NCBI GenBank assembly: GCA_029225065.1
Contig: JAQXVT010000085.1
Location: forward strand, 1-53,752
Length of the DNA stretch: 53,752 nucleotides
From: Lachnospiraceae bacterium
GTDB taxonomy: Bacteria; Bacillota; Clostridia; Lachnospirales; Lachnospiraceae
Reading direction: 5' to 3'
In this document: positions 7,640 to 16,167 of the stretch, piece after piece
How the letters are laid out: the number at the start of each line of letters is the position of its first letter
Position numbering within the stretch: the stretch's first letter is position 1
Position numbers and translations under genes: made by a program
The notes under the pieces: generated by a model
Told to the model about the DNA's origin: nothing
Seen by the model: only the letters and a program-made list of their open reading frames with translations
Database searches by the model: none

Positions 7640-10399
7640 TTACTTGGTATATACTGCGTTTACGCTGATTCCTTTTGCCCTTAATAGGCTCTTATATGCA
7701 GTAAATTTCTTTGCCGGTACTTTTACCACCGCTTTTGCGTATGTTCCGCTAAACGCCTGTGCGCCCACATTCTTACTTGTCAGTGAAAGTGTGTTGATCG
7801 TAATGGAACGAAGCTTTTTGCAATTATAAAATGCCTGCTTTCCAATGCCTGTGACCGTAGATGGCAGGACAATTCCCTGTAATGCACCGCAGTCTAAAAA
7901 TGCACGATCACAAATCGTCACAAGTCCGGCTCCTCCGCTCACTTTTGTCAGATTTTTACAGCCGTAGAATGCATTTACTCCGATGGTCTTTACATTCTTT
8001 CCAATGACAATTGTTTTAAGTACTGTATCATTCTTGAACGCATTCGCGGAGATTTCTGTTACTTTACAGGTTACTCCACTTACTTTCACGGTATCCGGAA
8101 TTCTGACCGTCGTTTTCTCTTCTGTCAGTCCTACAAATGTAACAGTAAGTCCATCCGCCAACACCTTGTAAATACCGTTCGTTGCGGTATCCTCTACTGT
8201 CTTTCCAGGCATTGCTTTCTTCGGGACAACCTTCGGAATCGTCGCCTTTTTCGTTGCTCCACACTTTGTGCAGGTGTAGGTGCGAATTCCTGTAGTGGTC
8301 GTCGTTGCCTTCTTTGTGATCTTTCCGGCATCCCACTGGTGCGGAAGCTTTGCAATCACGTCTCCTTCTTCTACCAGTTCACCGCAGTCTGTGCAATAAA
8401 GATCACCCGTATAACCTTCCGTTTTGCAGGAAACCCTTTTTGCAAACTTCGTAATCGTCTCTCCATGACCGGTTGCCGGAATTTCCTCATTCTTGGTAGT
8501 TTTGCAGCGTGTACAAGTATAGGTCATAATCCCATTCTGTACGCAAGTCGGCTGGGTCGTAACTACTCCGGAATTCCAAGTATGATCTTTCTTTTCAATT
8601 ATCCTTCCCCATTGAAGTTTTTTCCCGCAAGACTGACAATATAGATCACCTGTATATCCTGTATTCGCACAGGTTGCTTCTTTAATACCTCGCCATTCCG
8701 TGCTACGATGCCCTGTTGCCGGAATCACTTCTGTATAACTAGTATCACCAGCTTCACAGGTATAAAGACGAATACCGTTTTCTGTACATGTCGCTGCCTT
8801 TTTTACAGTTGATGTATATGTATGTTTGTGTGCCTTTTTTAATGTTATCTTGGTTGGATAGCATTCACTTTGATTTCCGTATTTATCCCAGGCATATATA
8901 TGTGTATTATAAACTCCAATTTGGTTTCCGTAATCACTGGTATTTACACGATACACATACTTTCCATTTTTAAGCTTTCCACTAACTTTCGAATCGGTAT
9001 GCCAACTTGCACTATACGCATAAGGATTATTATTCGCAAACCATGTTGGAAACTGTACTCTGTCTATTCCAGAATAGTCATCCCTTGCTGTACATATTAC
9101 GGTATATCCATTTTCCGAAATATCTGTAATTTCTACATTAGAAATAACCGGCTTTTTTGCATCCAAATAAGTCTCAGTCGGGTATCCTGTTGAATTTCCA
9201 GCCGCATCATCCGCATATATATGTGTTATATAAACACAATTTGTTTCATTCTTATGTTCTGATACATTTATCCTGCAGCTTGCCTTATTACCTGATATCC
9301 TTCCTTCATGCCAAATAAGATCATCCTGCCCTCCATTTTTTGTCCATGTTGGAAAGCGAACCCTGGTAACTCCTACATTATCTCTGACTGTACACGTTAC
9401 TGTATATCCAGTTGCCGAACGTTCCGTTATTTGTACATCTGATATTGTCGGTGAAGTCGTATCTTTATTTACCCATACTGATTTAGGTGCACTGGATAAC
9501 ATTCTATTCGAACCAGTGCTTCCAACATTAATTCCATATGCCTCAACCTGAATAGTTCCGCTTAAATCAGTATTAAATGTTGCGTGAAATCCATGATATT
9601 TTCCAAGTTTTGGATAAACTTTACTTACGTCTGACCGATAACCTCCCGCCAAAACAGAACCTAACCACTTTCGGTTGCCATTTTTTACAGTATAACAATG
9701 CACCCAAATTGCACTATTTGGTGCGTCCATATCCGCCGCCCAACCATCAACCGTTATTTTTCCTGTACTTGTTGTTACTGAATCCAAATATCCAAAAGGC
9801 GAATTGTTTGTTACTGGCGCATTCTTATATCTCGGTTTCACAATACAAGTAAATCCCGCATAAGAATACGCTCTGCTTGAATAATGAACACGAGCATTAT
9901 TTCCATTCCCATACGTAGTATTGTTTCCATCTATATAATAAATCTTTCCGCCCGAGGCTTTATCAACAATTCCCACATGACTGTCTCCATTGCTCTTAAA
10001 AATAATAATATCCCCTCGCACCGGCGTATAACTTCCACTTTGTACTCTGGCTTTTGAATATTCCGTGCCGCCTGCCTTCACTATATTCGTTCTAAGATTG
10101 GCAACTGCTGCTGCTCCCGGCACTACATCTGACACACCAGCGGCCGCTGCGCAGGCACTTACAAAATCTGCGCACCATGCCCGATAATGAAATCCAGCAA
10201 ATTCCGGATATCTTTTATTAAGCTGCGCACTTGCGACAGCATAGATATCCTGCGCTCCATTGCCCGTCAGCCTATAATTCGTATTCAATTTATTGGCTGC
10301 AGCAGAATATGCATTTGCCTTAATCGGCGTCAACAACGGAATACACATAAATACAAATACCAGCATCATTCCTTTCAACGCTTTTTTCATCTTTCTCAT
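7640..10399 (-). CDS. Secreted CHAP-domain surface protein with Bsp-like, zinc-ribbon-like and leucine-rich repeats
   Basis: A 919-aa exported protein with a signal peptide ending KANA (residue 30). The CHAP/cysteine peptidase domain (about 50-190) has catalytic Cys76 in WCADF and His141 in SHVGIV, suggesting peptidoglycan cleavage. Next come a domain beginning GYLDSVTTSTGKITVDGWA, two GBS Bsp-like repeats (each with GYTV-x-C and a VRFPTW or VQFPTW segment), and a run of Cys-x2-Cys modules (CQSCGKK, CTRCK, CTDCGE, CTKCGA). A BspA-type leucine-rich region forms the C-terminus (VTEISANAFKNDTVLKTIVI). There is no sortase or membrane anchor, so wall retention is probably non-covalent. It is monocistronic, next to a resolvase gene. 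Confidence 0.85.
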   Translation of the reverse strand: MRKMKKALKGMMLVFVFMCIPLLTPIKANAYSAAANKLNTNYRLTGNGAQDIYAVASAQLNKRYPEFAGFHYRAWCADFVSACAAAAGVSDVVPGAAAVANLRTNIVKAGGTEYSKARVQSGSYTPVRGDIIIFKSNGDSHVGIVDKASGGKIYYIDGNNTTYGNGNNARVHYSSRAYSYAGFTCIVKPRYKNAPVTNNSPFGYLDSVTTSTGKITVDGWAADMDAPNSAIWVHCYTVKNGNRKWLGSVLAGGYRSDVSKVYPKLGKYHGFHATFNTDLSGTIQVEAYGINVGSTGSNRMLSSAPKSVWVNKDTTSPTISDVQITERSATGYTVTCTVRDNVGVTRVRFPTWTKNGGQDDLIWHEGRISGNKASCRINVSEHKNETNCVYITHIYADDAAGNSTGYPTETYLDAKKPVISNVEITDISENGYTVICTARDDYSGIDRVQFPTWFANNNPYAYSASWHTDSKVSGKLKNGKYVYRVNTSDYGNQIGVYNTHIYAWDKYGNQSECYPTKITLKKAHKHTYTSTVKKAATCTENGIRLYTCEAGDTSYTEVIPATGHRSTEWRGIKEATCANTGYTGDLYCQSCGKKLQWGRIIEKKDHTWNSGVVTTQPTCVQNGIMTYTCTRCKTTKNEEIPATGHGETITKFAKRVSCKTEGYTGDLYCTDCGELVEEGDVIAKLPHQWDAGKITKKATTTTTGIRTYTCTKCGATKKATIPKVVPKKAMPGKTVEDTATNGIYKVLADGLTVTFVGLTEEKTTVRIPDTVKVSGVTCKVTEISANAFKNDTVLKTIVIGKNVKTIGVNAFYGCKNLTKVSGGAGLVTICDRAFLDCGALQGIVLPSTVTGIGKQAFYNCKKLRSITINTLSLTSKNVGAQAFSGTYAKAVVKVPAKKFTAYKSLLRAKGISVNAVYTK

Positions 10400-10516
10400 C
10401 TTTACCCTCCCGTTTCACAACTCAGACTTTAAAAAACGCCTGTGCTATACTTCAAATGGAACGGTAAAACGCAGCAAAAGCATGAAATACCGCAGTTTTT
10501 CAGCTATTTCATGCTT

Positions 10517-11152
10517 CTATCTGGATGTACCAAAAAGTCTACTATTTGACACACTTTCCTGCATTCTTTTTTTGTATTTCCGGTAAAAGGTTGTATGGCT
10601 CACACGCAGCATTTCTGCCGCTTTGCGGGTTGAAAGTTCTCCCCGTTCACACTGTCCGCAGATTGTTTCAAACTCCTCCGGCATCTCAAGAGATGGCCTG
10701 CCAAATTTCCTGCCGTTTCGTTTTGCGGCTGCGATTCCCTCTGCCTGCCGCTGACAGATGAATTCGCGTTCTGTCTGCGCCACGTACGCAAAAATCTGAA
10801 GAACCAGATCTGCAATCAGAGTTCCTGTCAGATCTCCTGCTTTCTGCCTCGTATCGAGAAGTTCCATATCAAACACCAGAATGTCTGCCCTGATTTCTTT
10901 TGTAATGCGCTGCCACTCGCTCAAAATATCATTATAATTCCTTCCAAGGCGATCAATACTCTTTACGATCAGCAGATCTCCGGGGTTCAACTTTTTTATC
11001 AGCTTCTGATAAGCCGGACGTTCAAAATTCTTGCCTGACTGATAGTCACAGTAAATGTTTCTTTCTGGAATCTCGTATGGCTGCAAAGCCAGCATCTGCC
11101 GGTCAATGTTTTGCTCCTTCGTTGACACTCTGATATATGCATATCGTTCCAT
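10517..11152 (-). CDS. Small serine recombinase (resolvase/invertase)
   Basis: The 211-aa protein has the resolvase catalytic domain (nucleophile Ser10 in YIRVS; active-site segment SIDRLGRN), the long E helix, and a C-terminal Hin-like helix-turn-helix (STRKAAEMLRVSHTTFYRKYKKR). Such enzymes invert or resolve short DNA segments. The start at 11152 follows AGGAGG on the minus strand. It is divergent from an XRE regulator across a 256-bp region with AAAGGTA boxes. No paired crossover sites were identified by eye. The neighbouring large surface gene is a possible target, but that is only inference. Confidence 0.9.
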   Translation of the reverse strand: MERYAYIRVSTKEQNIDRQMLALQPYEIPERNIYCDYQSGKNFERPAYQKLIKKLNPGDLLIVKSIDRLGRNYNDILSEWQRITKEIRADILVFDMELLDTRQKAGDLTGTLIADLVLQIFAYVAQTEREFICQRQAEGIAAAKRNGRKFGRPSLEMPEEFETICGQCERGELSTRKAAEMLRVSHTTFYRKYKKRMQESVSNSRLFGTSR

Positions 11153-11185
11153 TTTTGTCCTCCTGCATTATATTTCAGCGCAAGT

Positions 11186-11210
11186 AAAGCGAACATTTGC
11201 AATCTGCTTT
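11186..11210 (-). repeat. Leader palindrome family B, copy 2
   Basis: AAAGCGAACATTTGCAATC plus TGCTTT: an imperfect version of the family B palindrome, 34 bp upstream of the resolvase start. Confidence 0.6.
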
Positions 11211-11277
11211 TGTGAATGTCCTCTTTACTGATCACATTTTGCAATAATACAGTAGACATCAGTACATCCCTATTTTT

Positions 11278-11293
11278 TACCTTTATAAAGGTA
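11278..11293. promoter_or_regulatory. Perfect palindrome, candidate XRE operator
   Basis: TACCTTTATAAAGGTA is a 16-bp perfect palindrome. AAAGGTA half-sites recur at 11338-11344 and 11385-11391, spaced 51 and 47 bp, the last just before the XRE gene. This suggests autoregulation and control of the divergent resolvase. Confidence 0.55.
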
Positions 11294-11408
11294 ACTATCT
11301 GTATCTTATATTTTTTCTTTTCCAATGTCAACTATGCAAAGGTAATTTTGCTTCCATCCCCTGTTATGATGGCCCTAACTTTACAAAGGTATTTTTACAG
11401 GTGATAAC

Positions 11409-11663
11409 ATGACATACTCTGAACTTTATGCACTGCGCATCCGGCAGTTGTGCCAAAACCGCGGCATCACAATCAACAGGCTGGCCTTTCTCGCCGGACT
11501 CAAACAATCCACCGTCGATAATATTATCCGCGGTACCAGCAAAAACCCGAAGGTCCGCACACTCCATAAAATTGCAAACGTATTTGGAATGACATTAAGT
11601 GAATTTCTTGATTTTCCGGAACTGAATGCATATTCTTTCGACGATCAGGAAGATAATGAATAA
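11409..11663 (+). CDS. XRE-family transcriptional regulator, 84 aa
   Basis: A single helix-turn-helix domain fills the protein: NRLAFLAGLKQSTVDNIIRG is the recognition region, followed by KVRTLHKIANVFGMTLSEFL, the family's usual fourth and fifth helices. It binds DNA and probably represses. The upstream region has three AAAGGTA boxes, one inside a perfect palindrome, consistent with autoregulation. The start at 11409 has only a weak AGGTGA site 3 nt upstream. It is divergent from the resolvase gene. Confidence 0.88.
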   Translation: MTYSELYALRIRQLCQNRGITINRLAFLAGLKQSTVDNIIRGTSKNPKVRTLHKIANVFGMTLSEFLDFPELNAYSFDDQEDNE

Positions 11664-11720
11664 ACGAGGCAAAATATATAGCCGCAATTGAAACGAATGC
11701 CTTGTTTAATCCGGTCAAAT

Positions 11721-11798
11721 AAAACACAGCCGCCGCAGGGCGAAGCTTTAGCTGTCCACACTAAGCAGACTGCAAAGCTCCGCCCTGCGGCGTCCGGG
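11721..11798 (-). repeat. Structured repeat family A, short form (78 nt)
   Basis: Read on the minus strand, it begins CCCGGACGCCG and ends CGGCTGTGTTTT, and it contains TGTGGACAGCT, matching the ends and one inner box of the 147-nt copies. The outer stem has unrelated sequence but is complementary (GCCGCAGGGCGGAGC with GCTTCGCCCTGCGGC). The central arms are missing. It lies 8 bases after the GH36 stop codon and ends in a T-rich stretch, so it may also act as a terminator. Confidence 0.75.
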
Positions 11799-11806
11799 AA
11801 TCCGAT

Positions 11807-13993
11807 CTAGCAGACTCGGTTAAAATGCAGCAGCCTGCTCTTAAAGTCTCCCATCTCCCGCGGAATCAGAATACCCGCGTACATCAAAAGACTTCCGCTG
11901 TATACATTTTCGGTTCCCTCTAGGCGATATTCCGCATTCGGATCAAGGCCCTGCAGACGGATATGGAAGCTCTTCTGGTTCGGTTTGGCAAATACCTGGA
12001 CGAAGGTCACAAGTGCTTCTTTTTTGTCCTTTGACGTGCTCATCCAGCAGTCATAGACACCGTTTTCACGGAAGGATGCGATCCGGTAATAGTCGCCCTC
12101 GCGCACCAGCTCGTTGTATTTGTGGTAAGCAGCGATCTGCCCCGGAATCTGAGCACGCTCTTCTTCCGCGATCTTCGTGATATCCAGCTCATAGCCAAAT
12201 GTGCCGGAAAGCGCCACCTCACCGCGCGTCTGAAACGGCGTCGTCCGTCCGGTCGTGTGGTTTGGACAGTCGCACACGTGCGCGCCCATCGTGGAAAGCG
12301 GATAGACGAGTGCTGTTCCTTCCTGAATGGAAAGCCGTTCTACCGGATCCATATCGTCGGAGCACCAGATCTGCGGGCTGTAATAGAGCATGCCTGCGTC
12401 AAACCGCGCACCGCCGCCCGAGCAGTTTTCGAGCAGCAGATCCGGGAAATCGTGACACAGCCGCTCCTGCATCTCATAAACACCGAGCATGTAGCGATGA
12501 TAAATCTCTCCCTGGCGCTCCGGTGCAAGCACGGCATTTCCGACGTCCGTCAGCTGGCGGTTCATATCCCATTTCACATAAGAAATATCAGCAGAACGAA
12601 TTACCGCAGAAATCTGCTCATAGATGCCGTCCACCACTTCTTTTCTCGAAAGGTCAAGCACAAACTGCTCTCTTCCCTGCGTGCCCTCTCTTTCATTTAA
12701 ATGCAGTGCCCAGTCCGGATGTGCGCGGTACAGCTCGGAATCCGGTGAGATCATCTCCGGCTCCATCCAGATACCGAATTTCAGGCCACAGTCCTTTACC
12801 TTTTCTACAAGTGAATGCAAGCCATTCGGCAGCTTTGCCTTGTCGACCGTCCAGTCGCCAAGTGAGGAATTATCGGAATTTCGTTTTCCAAACCAGCCGT
12901 CGTCCATGACGAGCATTTCGATTCCGCATTTTGCAGCTTCTTTCGCGATCGCCACCAGCTTTTCCTCGTTGAAATTGAAATACGTCGCTTCCCAGTTGTT
13001 GATCAGTACCGGACGCTTCTGGTGTGTGTAGCGGCTGCGGATCAGATGATTGCGATACAGATCATGGAATTCACGTGTCATCTTACCAAGACCCTCTGCA
13101 GAATACATGCACACAACCTCCGGCGCGTCAAAGCACTCGCCCGGTGCCAGATGCCACGCAAAGCCCTGCGGATGAATCCCCATCACCATACGCACGCGGT
13201 CAAACTGACTCAGTTCTGCCTGCGCCAGGAAATTTCCGGAGTATACAAAGTTCATCGCATACACCTCTCCCATCTCCTGATTCGTCCCCGGCGTTACCAA
13301 CGCAAGGAACGGATTTTCCTGATGGCTTGATTCACCGCGCACCGACCCGATGCTCTGTTTGCCGTATGCCACCGGTCTTCTCACGATTCCACGCTCCCGC
13401 GCCCATGCGCCATGCAGCGAAATCATTTCAAATCCGTTCTGATCCATGTCGAGGCACGCACTGAGCACGCGCTCCAGCGCAAGCGGTTTCTCACTCTTGT
13501 TTTTTACGGAAACACTGCGGATAATTGCATCGGAATCCTCAAAAACGCTGTAGCGCAGGACAACCTCAAGCCCGATTACCTCATCCGTGCACAAAAGCTC
13601 CAGCGTCTGCGCCTTACTCTTTCCCGCAAACAAGGACGGCAGCCCAGGCAGCTGCGGCTTTTCATCAAGAATGCGGTGCGACTGATAGCGCAGCTCACAG
13701 CCTCTCTGCCCTTCGGCAGTCCGCACATCCAGACAGCTCTCCCGGAAATCACCGACGCCCCAGGTCGAATACTCCGTTGAAAACGTATCCGCAAATGAAG
13801 CCTTTTCCCGTTTACAAACAGCCGGTGTAAACGGCGCTTCCTCTGTTCTCATCAAAAAACCGCACCTTGCGTCCTCCATCTTTCTTCCATAATAAATGTG
13901 CCCAGGATAGGCTCCGTCTGCCAGTCCGATCACATAGCTCGTATTTTTTGTGTGAATTTGAAATATCTGATTTTTCTCGTCGTAATGGATCAT
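11807..13993 (-). CDS. Alpha-galactosidase, glycoside hydrolase family 36
   Basis: The 728-aa length and domain order fit GH36: an N-terminal beta-sandwich, a (beta/alpha)8 catalytic barrel (about 330-640) and a C-terminal beta domain. The nucleophile is Asp476 in KWDMNR, and the acid/base lies in WCSDDMD (Asp546 or 547). LVMDDGWFG and CSGGGARFD are further family motifs. The enzyme releases terminal alpha-galactose from raffinose, stachyose or melibiose. There is no signal peptide, so it acts in the cytoplasm after import. It lies downstream of the GH172 terminator, with a family B palindrome 22 bp before its start, so it may have its own promoter. Confidence 0.95.
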   Translation of the reverse strand: MIHYDEKNQIFQIHTKNTSYVIGLADGAYPGHIYYGRKMEDARCGFLMRTEEAPFTPAVCKREKASFADTFSTEYSTWGVGDFRESCLDVRTAEGQRGCELRYQSHRILDEKPQLPGLPSLFAGKSKAQTLELLCTDEVIGLEVVLRYSVFEDSDAIIRSVSVKNKSEKPLALERVLSACLDMDQNGFEMISLHGAWARERGIVRRPVAYGKQSIGSVRGESSHQENPFLALVTPGTNQEMGEVYAMNFVYSGNFLAQAELSQFDRVRMVMGIHPQGFAWHLAPGECFDAPEVVCMYSAEGLGKMTREFHDLYRNHLIRSRYTHQKRPVLINNWEATYFNFNEEKLVAIAKEAAKCGIEMLVMDDGWFGKRNSDNSSLGDWTVDKAKLPNGLHSLVEKVKDCGLKFGIWMEPEMISPDSELYRAHPDWALHLNEREGTQGREQFVLDLSRKEVVDGIYEQISAVIRSADISYVKWDMNRQLTDVGNAVLAPERQGEIYHRYMLGVYEMQERLCHDFPDLLLENCSGGGARFDAGMLYYSPQIWCSDDMDPVERLSIQEGTALVYPLSTMGAHVCDCPNHTTGRTTPFQTRGEVALSGTFGYELDITKIAEEERAQIPGQIAAYHKYNELVREGDYYRIASFRENGVYDCWMSTSKDKKEALVTFVQVFAKPNQKSFHIRLQGLDPNAEYRLEGTENVYSGSLLMYAGILIPREMGDFKSRLLHFNRVC

Positions 13994-14014
13994 CGTTTTT
14001 CCTTTCTGTCATGT

Positions 14015-14039
14015 AAAGCGGACATTCGCAATCCGCTTT
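14015..14039 (-). repeat. Leader palindrome family B, copy 3
   Basis: AAAGCGGA and TCCGCTTT flank a 9-base centre, 22 bp upstream of the GH36 start codon and immediately before its ribosome site. Confidence 0.75.
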
Positions 14040-14154
14040 GCTGCTTGCAGCATTTTCCGGCAATCAAATTTCTACTTTAAAGTCTACACAACCATTTCGA
14101 TCTGTCAAGAAAATCTGTGAGTCTTTCTTCTTGCTTTTCCTGTTTCTTTCATGC

Positions 14155-14189
14155 AAAAAGGCCGTCAGGAAATTCCTGACAGCCTTTTT
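14155..14189 (-). terminator. Terminator after the GH172 gene
   Basis: The stem AAAAAGGC-GTCAGGAA pairs with TTCCTGAC-GCCTTTTT with one mismatch per side. The flanking A and T tracts would make it work on both strands. Confidence 0.88.
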
Positions 14190-14207
14190 GTGTAATCGTT
14201 TTCTGAA

Positions 14208-15305
14208 TTATCTTGGCCAGCGCGCTTCCTTTGGCAAAAGCTTCGGGAACGGTGCATGCGGCTCTGTCTGATACCAGTATGCAACACTGCTCACATCATC
14301 CTGACGCTCAAACAGTCCCTTATAGGACACTCCGATCTGCTGTACCGTTACCCTGAGATCTTCCTCAAAGAAGATCGGATCCGGAATATGGAAGCGGTAA
14401 AAGCTTCTCATAGGCGGGCAGTCATCATTATGATATGGATTCGTGATCAGTTCGTCGTGGCGGCTGTAATACGGATACCCAAGATACGGCGTGGAATACG
14501 TCTGCTCCACCATTTTTCCGTTTTCCTGCTTTGCAAAGCTCCAGGAACCGCCCACATAATCTTCCATTCCGGTTCCACAGATCGTCGGATATTCCGTATC
14601 TCCGTCAATGTAAAATTTCACTTCACCTTCGCCCCACCAGTAGCGTTCCAGAGTCTGCAGTCCGAGATAAGTACCCACATACGTTCCACTTCCCTTTACT
14701 CCATCCAGAATAACGTAGTCTCTGCCCTTCTCGGTAATGGCCTCTCTTCTCCACTGTGCATGAAAATATTCCGTTTTTTCCGGCAATTCCTCATACAGAC
14801 AGTAATCAATCTGATAGAAAAAGGCCGGTATCGGATTTACATGCTGGTTTTCGATCTCAATTCTTGCACTTTTTCGAAACGGCATCTCAAAGTATGAATT
14901 TAATCCTCTTGACGGTGCAACTACAATCGGTGCAGAGGATACAAAACACTGTGTTCCAAATCCGCAGCAGAAGAAATCACCGAGCGGGACCTCTACCGAT
15001 GGCATTTCCTCGCCGTCCCAGTACATGCGCAGTACAATATCGCGGAAAAGGAAACAATCCTTTTCTGATGTTTTCTGGTCGGTTGTAATCCAGATATGAC
15101 GGATCACACCCGGACCCTCGATTTCTCCAAGCGTCACGCGTGCGCCTGGGGCGATGTCATTCAGGCAGGGACTTCCCTTCCGGCTTTTCCCCAGCACACT
15201 GGATGCCATTCCGCCTTTTCCCTTTTCCCCTGTGCGATTTTCTGCATTGATTGCTCTTGATTTTCCGTGCTTCAGATATGGAAGATACGTCGTATCTGTA
15301 AACAT
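14208..15305 (-). CDS. GH172 (DUF2961) fructoside hydrolase-type protein
   Basis: The 365-aa protein belongs to DUF2961, now glycoside hydrolase family 172. Characterised members act on difructose dianhydride I, inulobiose and related alpha-D-fructofuranosides, or on D-arabinofuranosides. Family features include GPGVIRHIWIT (residues 64-74), the VPLGDFFCCGFG segment and the conserved acidic motif CGTGMEDYVGG with Glu248 and Asp249. There is no signal peptide, so it is cytoplasmic. It follows the second permease by 34 nt and is the last gene before a strong terminator, so it belongs to the transporter operon. Alongside GH32 it suggests a fructose-containing substrate. Confidence 0.88.
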   Translation of the reverse strand: MFTDTTYLPYLKHGKSRAINAENRTGEKGKGGMASSVLGKSRKGSPCLNDIAPGARVTLGEIEGPGVIRHIWITTDQKTSEKDCFLFRDIVLRMYWDGEEMPSVEVPLGDFFCCGFGTQCFVSSAPIVVAPSRGLNSYFEMPFRKSARIEIENQHVNPIPAFFYQIDYCLYEELPEKTEYFHAQWRREAITEKGRDYVILDGVKGSGTYVGTYLGLQTLERYWWGEGEVKFYIDGDTEYPTICGTGMEDYVGGSWSFAKQENGKMVEQTYSTPYLGYPYYSRHDELITNPYHNDDCPPMRSFYRFHIPDPIFFEEDLRVTVQQIGVSYKGLFERQDDVSSVAYWYQTEPHAPFPKLLPKEARWPR

Positions 15306-15339
15306 TCTCTTTCTCCTCTCACTTATGTCTGCTGCAGGA

Positions 15340-16167
15340 TCAGCCCTTCGTTGCTCCCATTGTCATACCGGCTGTCACGTATTTATTCAGACAGAAGTAT
15401 ACCACAATCGGCGGGATAATGGAAACCGCAATCGCTGCATACGTTCTTCCCCAGTCTACATTTCCGAATGCTCCAATGTAGTCCTTCAGACCGACTGCAA
15501 TCGTCTTTGCATTGTTGTCACTGATAAAGGTGTTTGCAAAGATGAAATCATTCCAGATCAAAATCGTATACATGGATGAAATCGTAATTACCGTGTTTTT
15601 TGCCAGCGGCAGCACGATTGAGAAAAAGATACGGTACGGACTGCATCCATCTACAATTCCTGCCTCAATAATCTCATTTGGTAAAAAAGAATAGAAGCTG
15701 ACAAACAGCATAATTGAAAGAGGCAGTGCAAAACCAACCTGCGGCAGCACCAGCGACGCTGTTGTGTTCAGAATACCAACCTTGCTGTAAAAGCAGAACA
15801 GCGGAATCAGTGTAATCTGCACCGGAATCATAATTCCGAATGTAAAAAATGCATAGATTTTTTTGTTAACTGCAAACCGGAACTTTGCAAGTGCATATCC
15901 GGTAGTACTGGAAAGTGCTACAATCAGAAGGATCGAAACGACTGTCACCTTCAGGCTGTTCCACATATAGCGCAGAATCTTTCCATCCTTAAAAATTTCC
16001 ATATAGTTTGAAAATACAAGCGACTTTGGCAATGCAAACGGCTGTGAGCCAAGCTCTGCCGAAGACTTAAGGCTCGCCATAAACAGCCATACAACGGGAT
16101 ACAACTGAATAATCAGAAAAAGCAGAATCACTGCAACAAAGAGCACTTTCAGAACTTTCTTTTTCAT
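15340..16167 (-). CDS. Carbohydrate ABC transporter permease (MalG type)
   Basis: A 275-aa protein with six predicted membrane helices and the EAA-loop signature (EAGIVDGCSPYRIFFSIVLPL), where the ATPase docks. The C-terminus KYVTAGMTMGATKG is typical of CUT1 MalG-like permeases. It overlaps the other permease gene by 4 nt (ATGA). No ATPase gene is in the cluster. CUT1 systems in Firmicutes often share one MsmX-like ATPase encoded elsewhere, which is likely here. Confidence 0.93.
   Translation of the reverse strand: MKKKVLKVLFVAVILLFLIIQLYPVVWLFMASLKSSAELGSQPFALPKSLVFSNYMEIFKDGKILRYMWNSLKVTVVSILLIVALSSTTGYALAKFRFAVNKKIYAFFTFGIMIPVQITLIPLFCFYSKVGILNTTASLVLPQVGFALPLSIMLFVSFYSFLPNEIIEAGIVDGCSPYRIFFSIVLPLAKNTVITISSMYTILIWNDFIFANTFISDNNAKTIAVGLKDYIGAFGNVDWGRTYAAIAVSIIPPIVVYFCLNKYVTAGMTMGATKG

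Noticed and set aside
12199-12909. Long open frames opposite the GH36 gene (also 13024-13464 and 13412-13780)
   Set aside because: These are antisense shadows of a well-supported GH36 coding sequence with high third-position GC.
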